64,000 nt of DNA from Bremerella volcania. Its GTDB lineage: Bacteria; Planctomycetota; Planctomycetia; Pirellulales; Pirellulaceae. How positions within the stretch are numbered: position 1 is the first letter of the stretch; the number at the start of each line of letters is the position of its first letter. Shown here piece by piece: positions 56,009-64,000 of the stretch. The notes under the pieces are model-generated. The model saw nothing but the letters and a program-made list of their open reading frames with translations. It was not told the DNA's origin and made no database searches. The position numbers and the translations under genes were made by a program. Location of the stretch: positions 5,084,001 through 5,148,000 of the forward strand of contig NZ_CP036289.1 in the NCBI RefSeq assembly GCF_007748115.1. The letters are read 5' to 3'.

Positions 56009-57340
56009 ATGAAAACGCTGATTAAGAACGCCACCGTAGTGCTGCCGGATGGACCCCAAAAGACCTCCATCCTGATTGATGGAGCTCAAATCGCCGATAT
56101 CGATCCGGCCGAATCGGTGAAAGTCGACGAGACCATCTACGCCTACGGCATGACGCTGATCCCCGGCGTGATCGACGCTCACGTTCACATGCGCGACCCA
56201 GGCCTGACCAGCAAGGAAGACCTTCGCAGCGGTAGCCGGGCCTGTGCCAAGGGTGGAATCACCACCTTCCTGGAAATGCCCAACACCAACCCGGCCACCG
56301 TTTCGCAGAAGCTTCTGGAAGAGAAGCTCACCCTGGCCGCCAACAAAAGCATCGTGAACTACGGCTTCTTCCTGGGTGCCACGTTGCAGAACATGGAAGA
56401 ACTCAAGAAGGGTACCCGCACGCCTGGCATCAAGATCTACATGGGCAGCAGCACCGGCGACATGGCCCTGACCGATCCAGGCCTGTTGGAAGCGATCTTC
56501 GCGGAAACCAAGCTGCCGATCGCCGTGCATGCCGAAGACGAAACCATCATCGAAAAGATGAAGCAGGAATTGACCGGCACGCGCAACGTACTGGACCATT
56601 CCAAGATCCGCAGCGTCGAGGCCGAAGTCGCCTCGGTGAAGCGGGCCTGCGAGCTGGCTCGCGAATACAAGCACCGCCTGCACATCTGCCACGTGAGTGC
56701 TGGAGCCTCGGTGGATATCTTCGAAGATCACGCCGACGTGATCACCGCAGAAGTGACGCCGCATCACTTGTTCCTCAACATTGACGACTATATGAACCTG
56801 GGCACGCTGGCCCAGATGAACCCTTCCCTCAAGACGAAGGAAGATAACGAAGCCCTGTTCCAGGCCCTCTTGGACGACAAAATCCAGATCGTCGCGACCG
56901 ATCACGCCCCACATACTTGGGAAGAAAAGTGCGGTCGCTATCCGGAAACGCCAAGCGGCGTCCCAGGCGTCGACACGGCCCTGCCGCTGATGCTGGACAT
57001 GGTTGCCAAGGACAAGTGCACCATCGAGGACGTCGTCCACTGGATGTGCGAAGGCCCGGCTTTGGTTTGGGACATCCTGGAAAAGGGGCGCATCGAAGTG
57101 GGCTACGACGCCGACCTGGTGCTGATCGACATGAACAAGACCCAGGTCATCCATGGCCCACAGATGGAATCCAAGTGCCGCTGGACACCTTTCGAAGGCC
57201 GCGAAGTCACCGGCTGGCCGATGCGAACGTGGGTCTGCGGCAAGGAAGTCTACCGCGACGGCAAGTTCGACGAATCCCGCATGGGGGTCGAAGCGATGTT
57301 CGACCATGACCGTGGTGGGTACTGGGAAGGGGTCGAGTAG
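56009..57340 (+). CDS. pyrC: Dihydroorotase (class I)
   Basis: Third step of pyrimidine synthesis, carbamoyl-aspartate to dihydroorotate. The 443 residues include the zinc motif DAHVHMRDPG, LEMPNTNPAT, HAEDET, HICHVSAG, TPHHLFL and the catalytic Asp in TDHAPHTWEEK. HVHMRDP instead of the commoner HVHLREP is a minor variation. FEGREVTGWPMRTWVCGKEVY closes the domain. It is a single-gene unit; other pyrimidine genes are not adjacent. Confidence 0.92.
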   Translation: MKTLIKNATVVLPDGPQKTSILIDGAQIADIDPAESVKVDETIYAYGMTLIPGVIDAHVHMRDPGLTSKEDLRSGSRACAKGGITTFLEMPNTNPATVSQKLLEEKLTLAANKSIVNYGFFLGATLQNMEELKKGTRTPGIKIYMGSSTGDMALTDPGLLEAIFAETKLPIAVHAEDETIIEKMKQELTGTRNVLDHSKIRSVEAEVASVKRACELAREYKHRLHICHVSAGASVDIFEDHADVITAEVTPHHLFLNIDDYMNLGTLAQMNPSLKTKEDNEALFQALLDDKIQIVATDHAPHTWEEKCGRYPETPSGVPGVDTALPLMLDMVAKDKCTIEDVVHWMCEGPALVWDILEKGRIEVGYDADLVLIDMNKTQVIHGPQMESKCRWTPFEGREVTGWPMRTWVCGKEVYRDGKFDESRMGVEAMFDHDRGGYWEGVE

Positions 57341-57477
57341 ACTCGACACTTCCGCGACGCAATCAAATGTCAGCCCCTTAGGGGACGACCGCGAGGATAT
57401 CGCGCATGCGCGAATACCGTTCCATCGGAATGGAACTCATACTCGGCGATTCCACGCAAACCTCGCTCAAGAAACCC

Positions 57478-57514
57478 TCTCCCTGCGAGGGAGTGGGGAG
57501 AAGATTTTTCACGG
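57478..57514. repeat. Partial copy of the CCCTCTCC hairpin element
   Basis: CCCTCTCCCTGCGAGGGAGTGGGGAGA carries CTCCCTGCGAGGGAG, a hairpin like the element at 52010-52033, in the gap after pyrC. The right edge touches the end of the next, minus-strand gene. Confidence 0.4.
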
Positions 57515-58165
57515 AGGCCCCCGTTCTTTCGCTGGGTTTGAACCATTCGGCCTCTGCGCGGGTCGCATGCTCACATCTTCATGAGCATGCGCTGGCAGGG
57601 TATGACTCGCACAGTCACCCTGTTGATGCACGCCTTCCCACTTCGCATGCTGATGCGGACGTGGGCGCGGCGCTGGTTGTTGCTTGAGCAGCTTCTGCAG
57701 CCGTTTCAGTTCGCTCCCTTGCCGGTCGAGGACCTTCAGGTGAAACGTCACCCACGCCAGCGCGCGATCCAACTGGTTGGCCGAAGGAACGCGGAGGCCG
57801 TCGATGATCTGGCTTGTGAAAGCGTCTGCCTGGGGCCTTTTCAGGCTTTTTGGCCGATCAGGTAGCGGCTCTTGTGAACTCGACCGTGGTTCCCTGGTGA
57901 GAACCGGCTGGGGCTGGGGTTTACGATGAGCTGGATTCTTGGGAATTGGCTCTTCTTCCCGGGCGAATGATTCGCCGCCAGTGGTATCCTGCGGTGAAGG
58001 ACCGACCGCAATTACCAGTTGCCCGACGACATCCGCAGGCACTTCTACCAGCGTCCCGCAGGCCGAGCACACAAAGGTCTTGCCAGCGCGCACGACCACC
58101 TGGGGAGCGTTCTCTTGCGAGAACGATCCATGCGGTTCGGGTTGTGGAGCGTTGGCGTAGGACAC
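57509..58165 (-). CDS. Hypothetical protein, possible zinc-ribbon N-terminus
   Basis: The 218 residues (GTG 58165, VSYANAPQPEPHG) begin with a proline-rich stretch and VRAGKTFVCSACGTLVEVPADVVGQLVIAVG, where one CxxC pair is visible but the partner pair is not. A disordered P/E/R-rich middle follows, then a helical region DRALAWVTFHLKVLDRQGSELKRLQKLLKQQ and a His-rich end. The frame could extend upstream to 58285, but that part contains a palindromic repeat and is unlikely to be coding. No family was recognised. Confidence 0.55.
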   Translation of the reverse strand: MSYANAPQPEPHGSFSQENAPQVVVRAGKTFVCSACGTLVEVPADVVGQLVIAVGPSPQDTTGGESFAREEEPIPKNPAHRKPQPQPVLTREPRSSSQEPLPDRPKSLKRPQADAFTSQIIDGLRVPSANQLDRALAWVTFHLKVLDRQGSELKRLQKLLKQQPAPRPRPHQHAKWEGVHQQGDCASHTLPAHAHEDVSMRPAQRPNGSNPAKERGPP

Positions 58166-58238
58166 GATGATTTTCGTTTGGATGACGGGTAAAAACTTCG
58201 GAAGCCCTGAAAGGGGGACAGGAATATCTTCCAGACGC

Positions 58239-58360
58239 GTGCAACTGGCCTCTGGCCAGTGCGATGTGGGTACACGTAAACCCACTTGAACTTATATCTT
58301 CGAAGACACTGGCCAGAGGCCAGTGGTACACAGATCCATTCTTCACATGTCGTGAAGACA
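58239..58360. repeat. Composite palindrome cluster (REP/BIME-like)
   Basis: Four nested inverted repeats lie in about 115 bases. ACTGGCCTCTGGCCAGT at 58244-58260 is matched by its inverse ACTGGCCAGAGGCCAGT at 58308-58324. GTGGGT-N8-ACCCAC lies between them (58266-58285) and CTTCAC-N5-GTGAAG follows (58341-58357). Two inverted units plus central hairpin is the layout of bacterial BIMEs. Confidence 0.65.
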
Positions 58361-58471
58361 TGCTCGTTGCACCTGGAATACGGAGTGATCCGCAGGGTGT
58401 ATGTGCAATTTAAAGGAGAAGCGCATCAGTAAGATAGTGCGCTTGGAGATTTTTTTTCGGCGAGTCTTCGC

Positions 58472-58948
58472 TTACAGATACATCCCCAGGAAACCTTCGT
58501 CCGACTCGCTTTCTTGCTTGATCTTGGCGATTCGTTCTTCGGTTTTCTTCAGATCGCCCGCTTGGATGTAGTGGTCGAACTCGACGGCCACGCTGCGCTG
58601 GACCGTTTCCTGGAACCAGTGCACGATCGGTTCCGATAGCCAGGTACATGTTTCTTTGACCAGTTCCACTTCCAGGTCACTACCACGGGTGTTCATGTCG
58701 TTTTCGTCGGTCATGACGGTGCCGTGGAACTTGAACTGGATCATCCCGTCGACCGGGTGATTCAGCAAATGGTAGGTACACTGAGCGTTGTGCAGATAGT
58801 ACGTGTTATGCGAACCATGCTTTTCCATGGCCGCTTTCACGCGAAGACAATGCTGCTGAAAATTCGGCGAGGCATCCATCGGAATGTCGAGCCGATCAAT
58901 GCTGCGCAGCGGAAGACAGTCGAATTGAATTTCTACCCAACGGTCCAT
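58472..58948 (-). CDS. Conserved hypothetical protein
   Basis: A 158-residue protein, MDRWVEIQFDCLPLRSIDRLDIPMDASPNFQQHCLRVKAAMEKHG...YHLLNHPVDGMIQFKFHGTVMTDENDMNTRGSDLEVELVKETCTWLSEPIVHWFQETVQRSVAVEFDHYIQ. A strong AAGGAG site precedes the ATG, which supports a real gene. The amphipathic C-terminal helix (KKTEERIAKIKQES) is the only structural clue. It is soluble and has no recognised domain. Confidence 0.75.
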   Translation of the reverse strand: MDRWVEIQFDCLPLRSIDRLDIPMDASPNFQQHCLRVKAAMEKHGSHNTYYLHNAQCTYHLLNHPVDGMIQFKFHGTVMTDENDMNTRGSDLEVELVKETCTWLSEPIVHWFQETVQRSVAVEFDHYIQAGDLKKTEERIAKIKQESESDEGFLGMYL

Positions 58949-58973
58949 GGGCGCTCCTTTGGAGCTTAAGTTT

Positions 58974-59107
58974 GAAGTTTTCAGATTTCAGTTTTCAGTT
59001 TTCAGTGAAGAGATCAGTTCCGACATCCTGCGACATCGGTAACCCAAGCGACGGTTCGCATCGAACGCGTCTCTTACTGAAAGCTGAACACTTCCCACTG
59101 AAAACTC
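58974..59107. repeat. TTTTCAGT/ACTGAAAA inverted intergenic repeat pair
   Basis: A TTTTCAG-type tandem (58974-59010, TTTCAGTTTTCAGTTTTCAG) faces an inverse run of ACTGAAAGCTGAACACT and ACTGAAAACT (59073-59107). The same family occurs at 52046-52078. The element lies in the gap between two minus-strand genes. Confidence 0.6.
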
Positions 59108-59117
59108 GCGACGCGGC

Positions 59118-61007
59118 TTAGTCTACCACAGAAGTGGTCGCTGTCGCAGCGGTTGGCTGCGGAGCTTCCAGTCTCCAGCTACCCACAAACCAGCCTGGCG
59201 TGACGGCCAGGGACGAGATGCGGAGGGTGCCGGCCTTCTCCCATTGGCCTTCGAGCTTGATCCCTTCGCCAACGATCTCTTGCTTGAAGACCGCTTCAAA
59301 CTTCTTTCGCAGGAAGGTCTTGGCGGTCAGATCGAGTGGCCCCAGGCGTTCCTGAGTGGGAAAATCGACGACCACGTCGCCGGTGCGGGTTAGCAGCGTG
59401 CCGCTCTCTCCCTTTTCGATCTTGTAATCCGCGCTGATCGAGATGGTGCGGTTCACTTCATTGTCGCCGCGGGTGAACTGCCGGCCGCGGATGCCGATCT
59501 TGACGGTGTCGTTGTCGAACACAATCTGGATCGGACTCTTGTAGTCAAACGTGATCGACCAGGGGTCGGTATCGGGCGTGATCTGAAGTTCTTCCGGAAT
59601 CTCGGCGCCGCGTTCCTGGAGCAGCTCGACCAGCTTTTCATCGGTTAATTTCACGCCGGCCAGGAACGTTTCGCCATAGTTATTGACGATCGATTCGTGC
59701 AGTTTCAAGGTCAGGTCAGCCTCATCGTCTTCGGTAGGGGGAGCCGGACCAGGGGCGGCCAATTGCGACTGGCTGGCCTGCATCACTTCGAGGTTCAAGT
59801 GCTCGGTCGTCGTCGAAACGTTGATCTCGTCCGGAAATTCATCGCGACCGATCAGCGGCCGGTACAACTTTTCCTTTAGCCGAGTGTTGGCATCGGCGAC
59901 CAGATCTTTCGTTTCGTTATCGAAACGGCCTTGAATGCGGAACTCGGTTCGATCCGATGCAATCGCTTCAGCCTGCGATTTCTGCTGATAGGCTCGTTTG
60001 GTGGCGATCTTCTGTACCAGACGCATCCTGGCACAAATGGCATTGAAGGTCGTGCTGGTATTGGCATGGGCGACCGATGGATTGGGGGTCAAGCCATCTT
60101 GATCAACGCTCAGCAGTTTGCTGGCCCCGATGGTGCTAAAGCCGGTCGAGTAAATCGTCGCTGGACCATTCACGCCGACGTTGTCTGAGGTAACGGTCCC
60201 GGTCAGCGACAGCTCGATCAGCCCTTTGTTCTTGCTCGGGACAAGGTTCACGTCGACATCCCCCACCATGTGCGCGGTTCCGTGGACGTCCGTACCGAGG
60301 ATGATCTCGTGGACGGGATTCACCTGATCGACCGGGCGACGGATGCCGCTGGCAATCAATTCACGGGAAACCGAAGCATAGAGATTGGGTTGATCCAACT
60401 TATTTCGGATCATTTTCAGCGCATCAGGGACTTGCTCCCCTTGCTCGAACCAACCGAGGATCGCCCCGATCGCGCGGGCATCGTCGCCGGTGGCCATGGT
60501 CTCATAACGTTTTACCGCGTCGCTGAGCGTTTTAATCTGCATGTCGAACTGCTGCTTGTACTGATCGACCTGAGCGAAGTAGGCCAGGTTGATGTACGTC
60601 CGCAGCGCCTGGCGGGCAGCAACGACCTGCTTCTTGTCAAGGCCCGCATACGAACCCTTGAATTTCAGATAGATTTCTTCCAAGGTTCGCATGTCTGGCT
60701 TTTCGGCCGACAGTTGAGTCTTGAGGTCGTCCCATCGCAAAAAGGCCTTCCAAGCTTGTTCGTTTTCGGACGAACCATTGGAAAGCAAGGCTTGCAGCGA
60801 ATTGAGTTTGGCTTGAAGCGTCGATTTCGCAGCGGCAACATCGTCTTGCGTGACAGGCTTGAAGCCTGTTTTCGCGTCTTCGATGGTTTGCGTCAGATCA
60901 CCAGCAGGAGTTGGCTCTTGAGCCAGGGCATTGCCCGTGAAGAGAAGGAATCCTGAAGCCAGGATCACAAACAAATGCGCCGCCGTACGCCGTAGATTCC
61001 AAATCAT
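59118..61007 (-). CDS. Large secreted protein, unknown function
   Basis: From ATG 61007 (GAGGA about 7 bases upstream) the product is 629 residues. A signal peptide (hydrophobic core about 12-28, ALAQ cleavage) is followed by helical (about 45-160) and mixed regions, ending with VTPGWFVGSWRLEAP. No domain was recognised. The regular spacing of DKLDQPNLYASVSRELIASGIRRPVD and INVSTTTEHLNLEVM suggests a globular protein rather than a repeat. Planctomycete genomes carry many such secreted proteins. Confidence 0.8.
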   Translation of the reverse strand: MIWNLRRTAAHLFVILASGFLLFTGNALAQEPTPAGDLTQTIEDAKTGFKPVTQDDVAAAKSTLQAKLNSLQALLSNGSSENEQAWKAFLRWDDLKTQLSAEKPDMRTLEEIYLKFKGSYAGLDKKQVVAARQALRTYINLAYFAQVDQYKQQFDMQIKTLSDAVKRYETMATGDDARAIGAILGWFEQGEQVPDALKMIRNKLDQPNLYASVSRELIASGIRRPVDQVNPVHEIILGTDVHGTAHMVGDVDVNLVPSKNKGLIELSLTGTVTSDNVGVNGPATIYSTGFSTIGASKLLSVDQDGLTPNPSVAHANTSTTFNAICARMRLVQKIATKRAYQQKSQAEAIASDRTEFRIQGRFDNETKDLVADANTRLKEKLYRPLIGRDEFPDEINVSTTTEHLNLEVMQASQSQLAAPGPAPPTEDDEADLTLKLHESIVNNYGETFLAGVKLTDEKLVELLQERGAEIPEELQITPDTDPWSITFDYKSPIQIVFDNDTVKIGIRGRQFTRGDNEVNRTISISADYKIEKGESGTLLTRTGDVVVDFPTQERLGPLDLTAKTFLRKKFEAVFKQEIVGEGIKLEGQWEKAGTLRISSLAVTPGWFVGSWRLEAPQPTAATATTSVVD

Positions 61008-61376
61008 GATGTTCCTCATCCGTGGGGGAAGGGGCTGAATACGGTTTGTGAGGTTTAGGCAGCCCACAAGATATACCGATTAGGTGATCTCGTGAAGCTT
61101 TCATCGCCAGCATTCCTTCGAAAAGCCGCCTAATACACAAACAATTCCAAGACCACACCCTTTTTCTATATTTCGTACAATACCCAAATTAACGTCCGGG
61201 CAAAGATCTGAGGAAATTCCATCTCTCCACTGTCTTGGGCGGTACTAGTAGATTGACTGCTACAACTCACCCACTTACCTTTACGTAGACAACTTGACCG
61301 ATATATTCAGCTTTCTCTGCCTAAATGCTGGATCCTGTACCATCGCTAAGTCTTCCTTTAACCTCCCCCGATCTCC
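61008..61376. other. Divergent intergenic region
   Basis: 369 bases between the large secreted protein gene (leftward) and the thioredoxin-like/CAP-like gene (rightward). No gene or terminator was recognised. Promoters for both are expected, but I see no strong consensus pair. Confidence 0.4.
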
Positions 61377-62249
61377 ATGAACATTTCGCTTCGCTACTTT
61401 TGCCTGCTGGCCGGTCTTCTGCTTTTGGCAAGTTGGACCAGCACCGCAACGGCGGAAACCTCGGAATCCCCATGGCACAACGATTATTCGAGTGCCGTCA
61501 AAGCCGCCACGGCAGAAAAGAAAATGTTGTTCATCGTTTTTGGCGATGAATCCAACGCTGCAACGCGCTTCGAGTCCGAAATCCTCACTGATCGTCGCGT
61601 CAGCGAGCTGCTGGAAAACTACGTCGTTGCTAAACTCTCGGTGGATGCCAATGTGAAAATCGACGGCAAGCCCACGCGTATCTTGAATCATGGAGCGTTC
61701 AGCTACATGTACGGAAACGCCGGCATCGCGATCGTCGACTACACCAACAACGATCCCTCGCAGTACGGCCAGGTCGTCAGCCAGTTCAATTTTCGTTCGA
61801 CTCACGGTCGTACGGTGCAAGAGATGGAAGTCATCCTGACGTTGCCCCCTGGCTCGCTTACTCAGCGGACGCTGATTTACGCCGTGCGGATGCATCCTGA
61901 AAAGCCGCGCAGCACCAAGGGAATCTTCCGCCGGCTGCTAGCACTGGAAACCTTCCGGCACAGTCGCAACCAGGCTAACATGCAGCTGCAAGGGCATCAT
62001 CAGTGGGAATCGCGTTTCCACCAGATCAAGGCGCAGCTTCCCGGCGGGCTGGTTCCCACCGAAGTTTGCGCGGAAAGCTGGCCAGGTCAACGGTTGGAAG
62101 ACGCCGCGATCGAATGCGTTCGCAGCTGGCGACATTCGTCCGGCCACTGGTCGGCCGTCAGCGACAGTAATGTTTACTACGGCTACGACATGAAGCGTGG
62201 CCGCAACGGCATCTGGTATGCGACCGGCATCTTTGCTCGCAACCGCTAA
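61377..62249 (+). CDS. Secreted thioredoxin-like/CAP-like two-domain protein
   Basis: The 290-residue protein has a signal peptide (hydrophobic core 6-20, TATA cleavage). The N-terminal half, WHNDYSSAVKAATAEKKMLFIVFGDESNAATRFESEILTDRRVSELLENYVVAKLSVD, has the layout of a thioredoxin-like domain but lacks a CxxC (GDESN instead). The C-terminal half (about 205-285), HHQWESRFHQIKAQLP...CAESWPGQRLEDAAIECVRSWRHSSGHWSAVSD...YYGYDMKRGRNGIWYATGIFA, looks like a CAP/SCP domain: SW--S-GHW and NG-WYA are diagnostic. The combination is unusual. A strong terminator follows. Confidence 0.75.
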   Translation: MNISLRYFCLLAGLLLLASWTSTATAETSESPWHNDYSSAVKAATAEKKMLFIVFGDESNAATRFESEILTDRRVSELLENYVVAKLSVDANVKIDGKPTRILNHGAFSYMYGNAGIAIVDYTNNDPSQYGQVVSQFNFRSTHGRTVQEMEVILTLPPGSLTQRTLIYAVRMHPEKPRSTKGIFRRLLALETFRHSRNQANMQLQGHHQWESRFHQIKAQLPGGLVPTEVCAESWPGQRLEDAAIECVRSWRHSSGHWSAVSDSNVYYGYDMKRGRNGIWYATGIFARNR

Positions 62250-62279
62250 GCCGCTGCCGCTTCAATCGGAATAACCATG

Positions 62280-62325
62280 ACGACCCGTGTCGTTCGCGTA
62301 ACCACACGGGTCGTGTTGTTTTTTC
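62280..62325 (+). terminator. Rho-independent terminator
   Basis: ACGACCCGTGT (62280-62290) pairs with ACACGGGTCGT (62304-62314) around a 13-base loop, followed by GTTGTTTTTTCT. It lies 30 bases after the stop of the thioredoxin-like/CAP-like gene. Confidence 0.88.
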
Positions 62326-62442
62326 TCAACATCGCATGATGAAAAAACACCGCATGTTGCCTAACCGCGTGCTAAGTTTTCACGGCTTGTCATTCTGGGC
62401 AAGCTACGTCGGGAACTCCACGTCTGAGTTTTGGAAACAGTC

Positions 62443-64000
62443 ATGCGGTGGTCAACTAGCACGAAGCGAATGTTGCTCCTTACGACGCTATGGATTGCGA
62501 TCGTCAGCTCAGGCTGCGCGCCGCTTCGCGTCCCTCGCATCGATCCGACAGGACAGCGTATCTTCGCCCAGGACACAACCCCGGTCGATTGCAACTTGGG
62601 CTGTTTCAATCAGCAGCCTGCGTTCCAGCAGCCAGCTCCTCTTTCCCCCTGCCCCGCCCCTGGTGTCACGCCCCTGACACCCCTGCCTGCTCCCCCCAAG
62701 GGCCTTGTCGATACTGAGGCCCTACAGCTTTCCCCTTCGCGCGTCGTCGCTCCGGTCGGTACTGAAGTGGTGCTGGTTGCTGGTCTAAACCGTAAGAAGC
62801 ACCTGCACGAAGCAGGCCGCCCGGTGAATTGGATTCTGTCGCGTGAGAGCGTCGGCTATATCACCGAAGTGGGCAAAGACTCGAACATGTTCGACCTGGT
62901 GTCGAACCGAAACTACGGCGTGCAAGGCCCGGACTTCGCGACCAGCAGCACCCTGCTTTGCGATAAAACGATTGACCGCGGCACCGAACTTCCCGGTGAC
63001 GATGTGCGCGTGTTGAAGGGGCAAACCTGGATGTCGGTCAGTTCCGCTTCCCCTGGTGTGAGCCGCGTGACCGCTTTGGCGCCGACCTTCGAGAACTGGC
63101 CGGCACGCCAACAAACGGCAACCATCTATTGGGTCGACGCCCAGTGGCAATTCCCTGCCCCGGTCGTCGTTCCCGCAGGCGACAAGGCCGTGCTCACCAC
63201 GACGGTGCTGCGTCAAACCAATCGCCAGCCGGTCGAAGGATGGAAGGTTCAATACGAAGTCCTCGATGGCCCAGCTTCCGCGTTCCTGGTCAATGGTCGC
63301 CCTGCCGAACAAGGGGCTCCAATCGAAACGCGCAGCGATGCCAACGGTTTCGCCACGGTCGAACTGGCACCTCTTTCCAATCAGCCAGGTACCGCCCAGG
63401 TACGTGTGACGATCATTCAGCCTAACTTGGATCCTGAGAGCAACGCCGAGAACCTGATGCTTGGCTCCAGCGTGACGACCGTCACGTGGAGTGCTCCGCA
63501 GTTGGCCGTCGACATGACCGGTCCGCAGGTTGCCGAGTTCAACGCCCAGGCCGTTTACAATATCAACGTCCAGAACGCCGGCGACGTCGCCGCACGCAAC
63601 ACCTTAGTCAGCGTGATCCTGCCGCCTGGGCTGGCGTACGAATCGAGTGTTCCGGCCGCTCAGCAAATGGGTAACCGCTTGGAATGGGCGATCGGCGACC
63701 TCGAGGCCCGCGGCTTCCGCCAGATCTCGCTGACGACCCGCGTCCAGCAATCCGGCACCATTCAAAACTGCGTGACCGCCACCGCCGAGCCAGGACTGCG
63801 AAGCGAAGATTGCACCAGCACGCAAATCTCGGTCGATGCGATTCACCTGGAAATGACCGGCCCCGAAGCCGTTACCGTGGGCGACCCCGTCGTGTACGAA
63901 GTGACGATCCAGAACACCGGTGACAGGCCGCTGACCAATTTGAAGTTGGAAGACGTCTTCGACGATGGTTTGCTTTATCCAAACCAGCAGAGCCCAATCT
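62443..64000 (+). CDS. DUF11-type repeat lipoprotein (3' end outside the window)
   Basis: The frame from ATG 62443 is open for 519 codons to the window edge. The N-terminus MRWSTSTKRMLLLTTLWIAIVSSGC is a lipoprotein signal with lipobox SSGC. The Cys/Pro-rich region to about residue 90 is followed by an Ig-like domain with ILSRESVGYITEVG, then DUF11-type repeats: AVDMTGPQVAEFNAQAVYNINVQNAGDVAARNTLVSVILPPGLAYESS and, later, LEMTGPEAVTVGDPVVYEVTIQNTGDRPLTNLKLEDVFDDGLLY. The predicted outer-surface role follows from the family. The terminator before it marks a separate transcript. Confidence 0.88.
   Translation, partial: MRWSTSTKRMLLLTTLWIAIVSSGCAPLRVPRIDPTGQRIFAQDTTPVDCNLGCFNQQPAFQQPAPLSPCPAPGVTPLTPLPAPPKGLVDTEALQLSPSRVVAPVGTEVVLVAGLNRKKHLHEAGRPVNWILSRESVGYITEVGKDSNMFDLVSNRNYGVQGPDFATSSTLLCDKTIDRGTELPGDDVRVLKGQTWMSVSSASPGVSRVTALAPTFENWPARQQTATIYWVDAQWQFPAPVVVPAGDKAVLTTTVLRQTNRQPVEGWKVQYEVLDGPASAFLVNGRPAEQGAPIETRSDANGFATVELAPLSNQPGTAQVRVTIIQPNLDPESNAENLMLGSSVTTVTWSAPQLAVDMTGPQVAEFNAQAVYNINVQNAGDVAARNTLVSVILPPGLAYESSVPAAQQMGNRLEWAIGDLEARGFRQISLTTRVQQSGTIQNCVTATAEPGLRSEDCTSTQISVDAIHLEMTGPEAVTVGDPVVYEVTIQNTGDRPLTNLKLEDVFDDGLLYPNQQSPI

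Noticed and set aside
55928-57349. 473-codon minus-strand frame opposite pyrC
   Set aside because: It mirrors dihydroorotase, whose motifs are intact; its own product has no recognisable family.

Overview
The window looks like a chromosomal stretch of a marine planctomycete, most likely Pirellulaceae (Blastopirellula/Bremerella-like). Lineage markers visible in the sequence are a prepilin-like DUF1559 protein followed by a small Gly-Cys lipoprotein, a dockerin protein with a degenerate LEPR-type N-terminal motif, a DUF11-type lipoprotein, a Gly/Cys-tailed TIGR04222-like membrane protein, and lipid A genes (lpxD, lpxI). No tRNA, rRNA, CRISPR array, transposase or prophage was recognised. The assignment is an inference from gene content only.

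Layout. 1-3.6 kb: end of a truncated gene, DUF1559 protein, lipoprotein, dockerin protein. 3.8-8.7 kb (minus): opgG-opgH for periplasmic glucans plus a helical-repeat protein. 9.3-11.6 kb: ergothioneine genes egtD-egtB. 11.6-17 kb (minus): apt, a sigma-70 family factor, rpsA with a clear terminator, and cmk-plsC. 17.2-23.3 kb (plus): isoprenoid/envelope cluster dxr-rseP-HAD-lpxD-lpxI. 23.3-31.4 kb: single genes, including a SAM methyltransferase with a signal peptide, an SDR, DUF4142, a thioredoxin-like protein, a PhoD-like phosphatase, a TIGR04222/CPXCG/NfeD-like group, and a decayed histidine-kinase sensor fragment. 31.4-36.7 kb (minus): RND permease and adaptor next to a TetR gene; the same 15-bp palindrome precedes adaptor and regulator.

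37-44.8 kb is the most coherent accessory block. ectA-ectB-ectC-ectD (minus; ectoine and 5-hydroxyectoine synthesis) is divergent from ehuB-ehuC-ehuD-ehuA-marC (plus; ectoine uptake). A MarR gene converges on ectD, and a 17-bp palindrome sits in the ectA/ehuB divergent region. With opgGH and egtBD this gives three osmo/stress-protection functions within 40 kb. A ParDE-like module, two unknown genes and an ArsR-SRPBCC-DinB-membrane cassette with a near-consensus promoter and perfect palindromic operator follow (44.8-48.5 kb).

48.5-64 kb: amidase, YraN, an SF2 helicase paired with a DUF932-like protein, hemA with a ccsA/hemX-like gene, pyrC (dihydroorotase), two unknown proteins, a large secreted protein, a thioredoxin-like/CAP-like fusion, and the start of a DUF11-type lipoprotein that runs off the end. 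Several intergenic regions carry REP-like repeat families.

The best candidates for something undescribed are the helicase/DUF932 pair, the secreted methyltransferase, the thioredoxin-like/CAP-like protein and the structured intergenic elements. None is proven by sequence alone.
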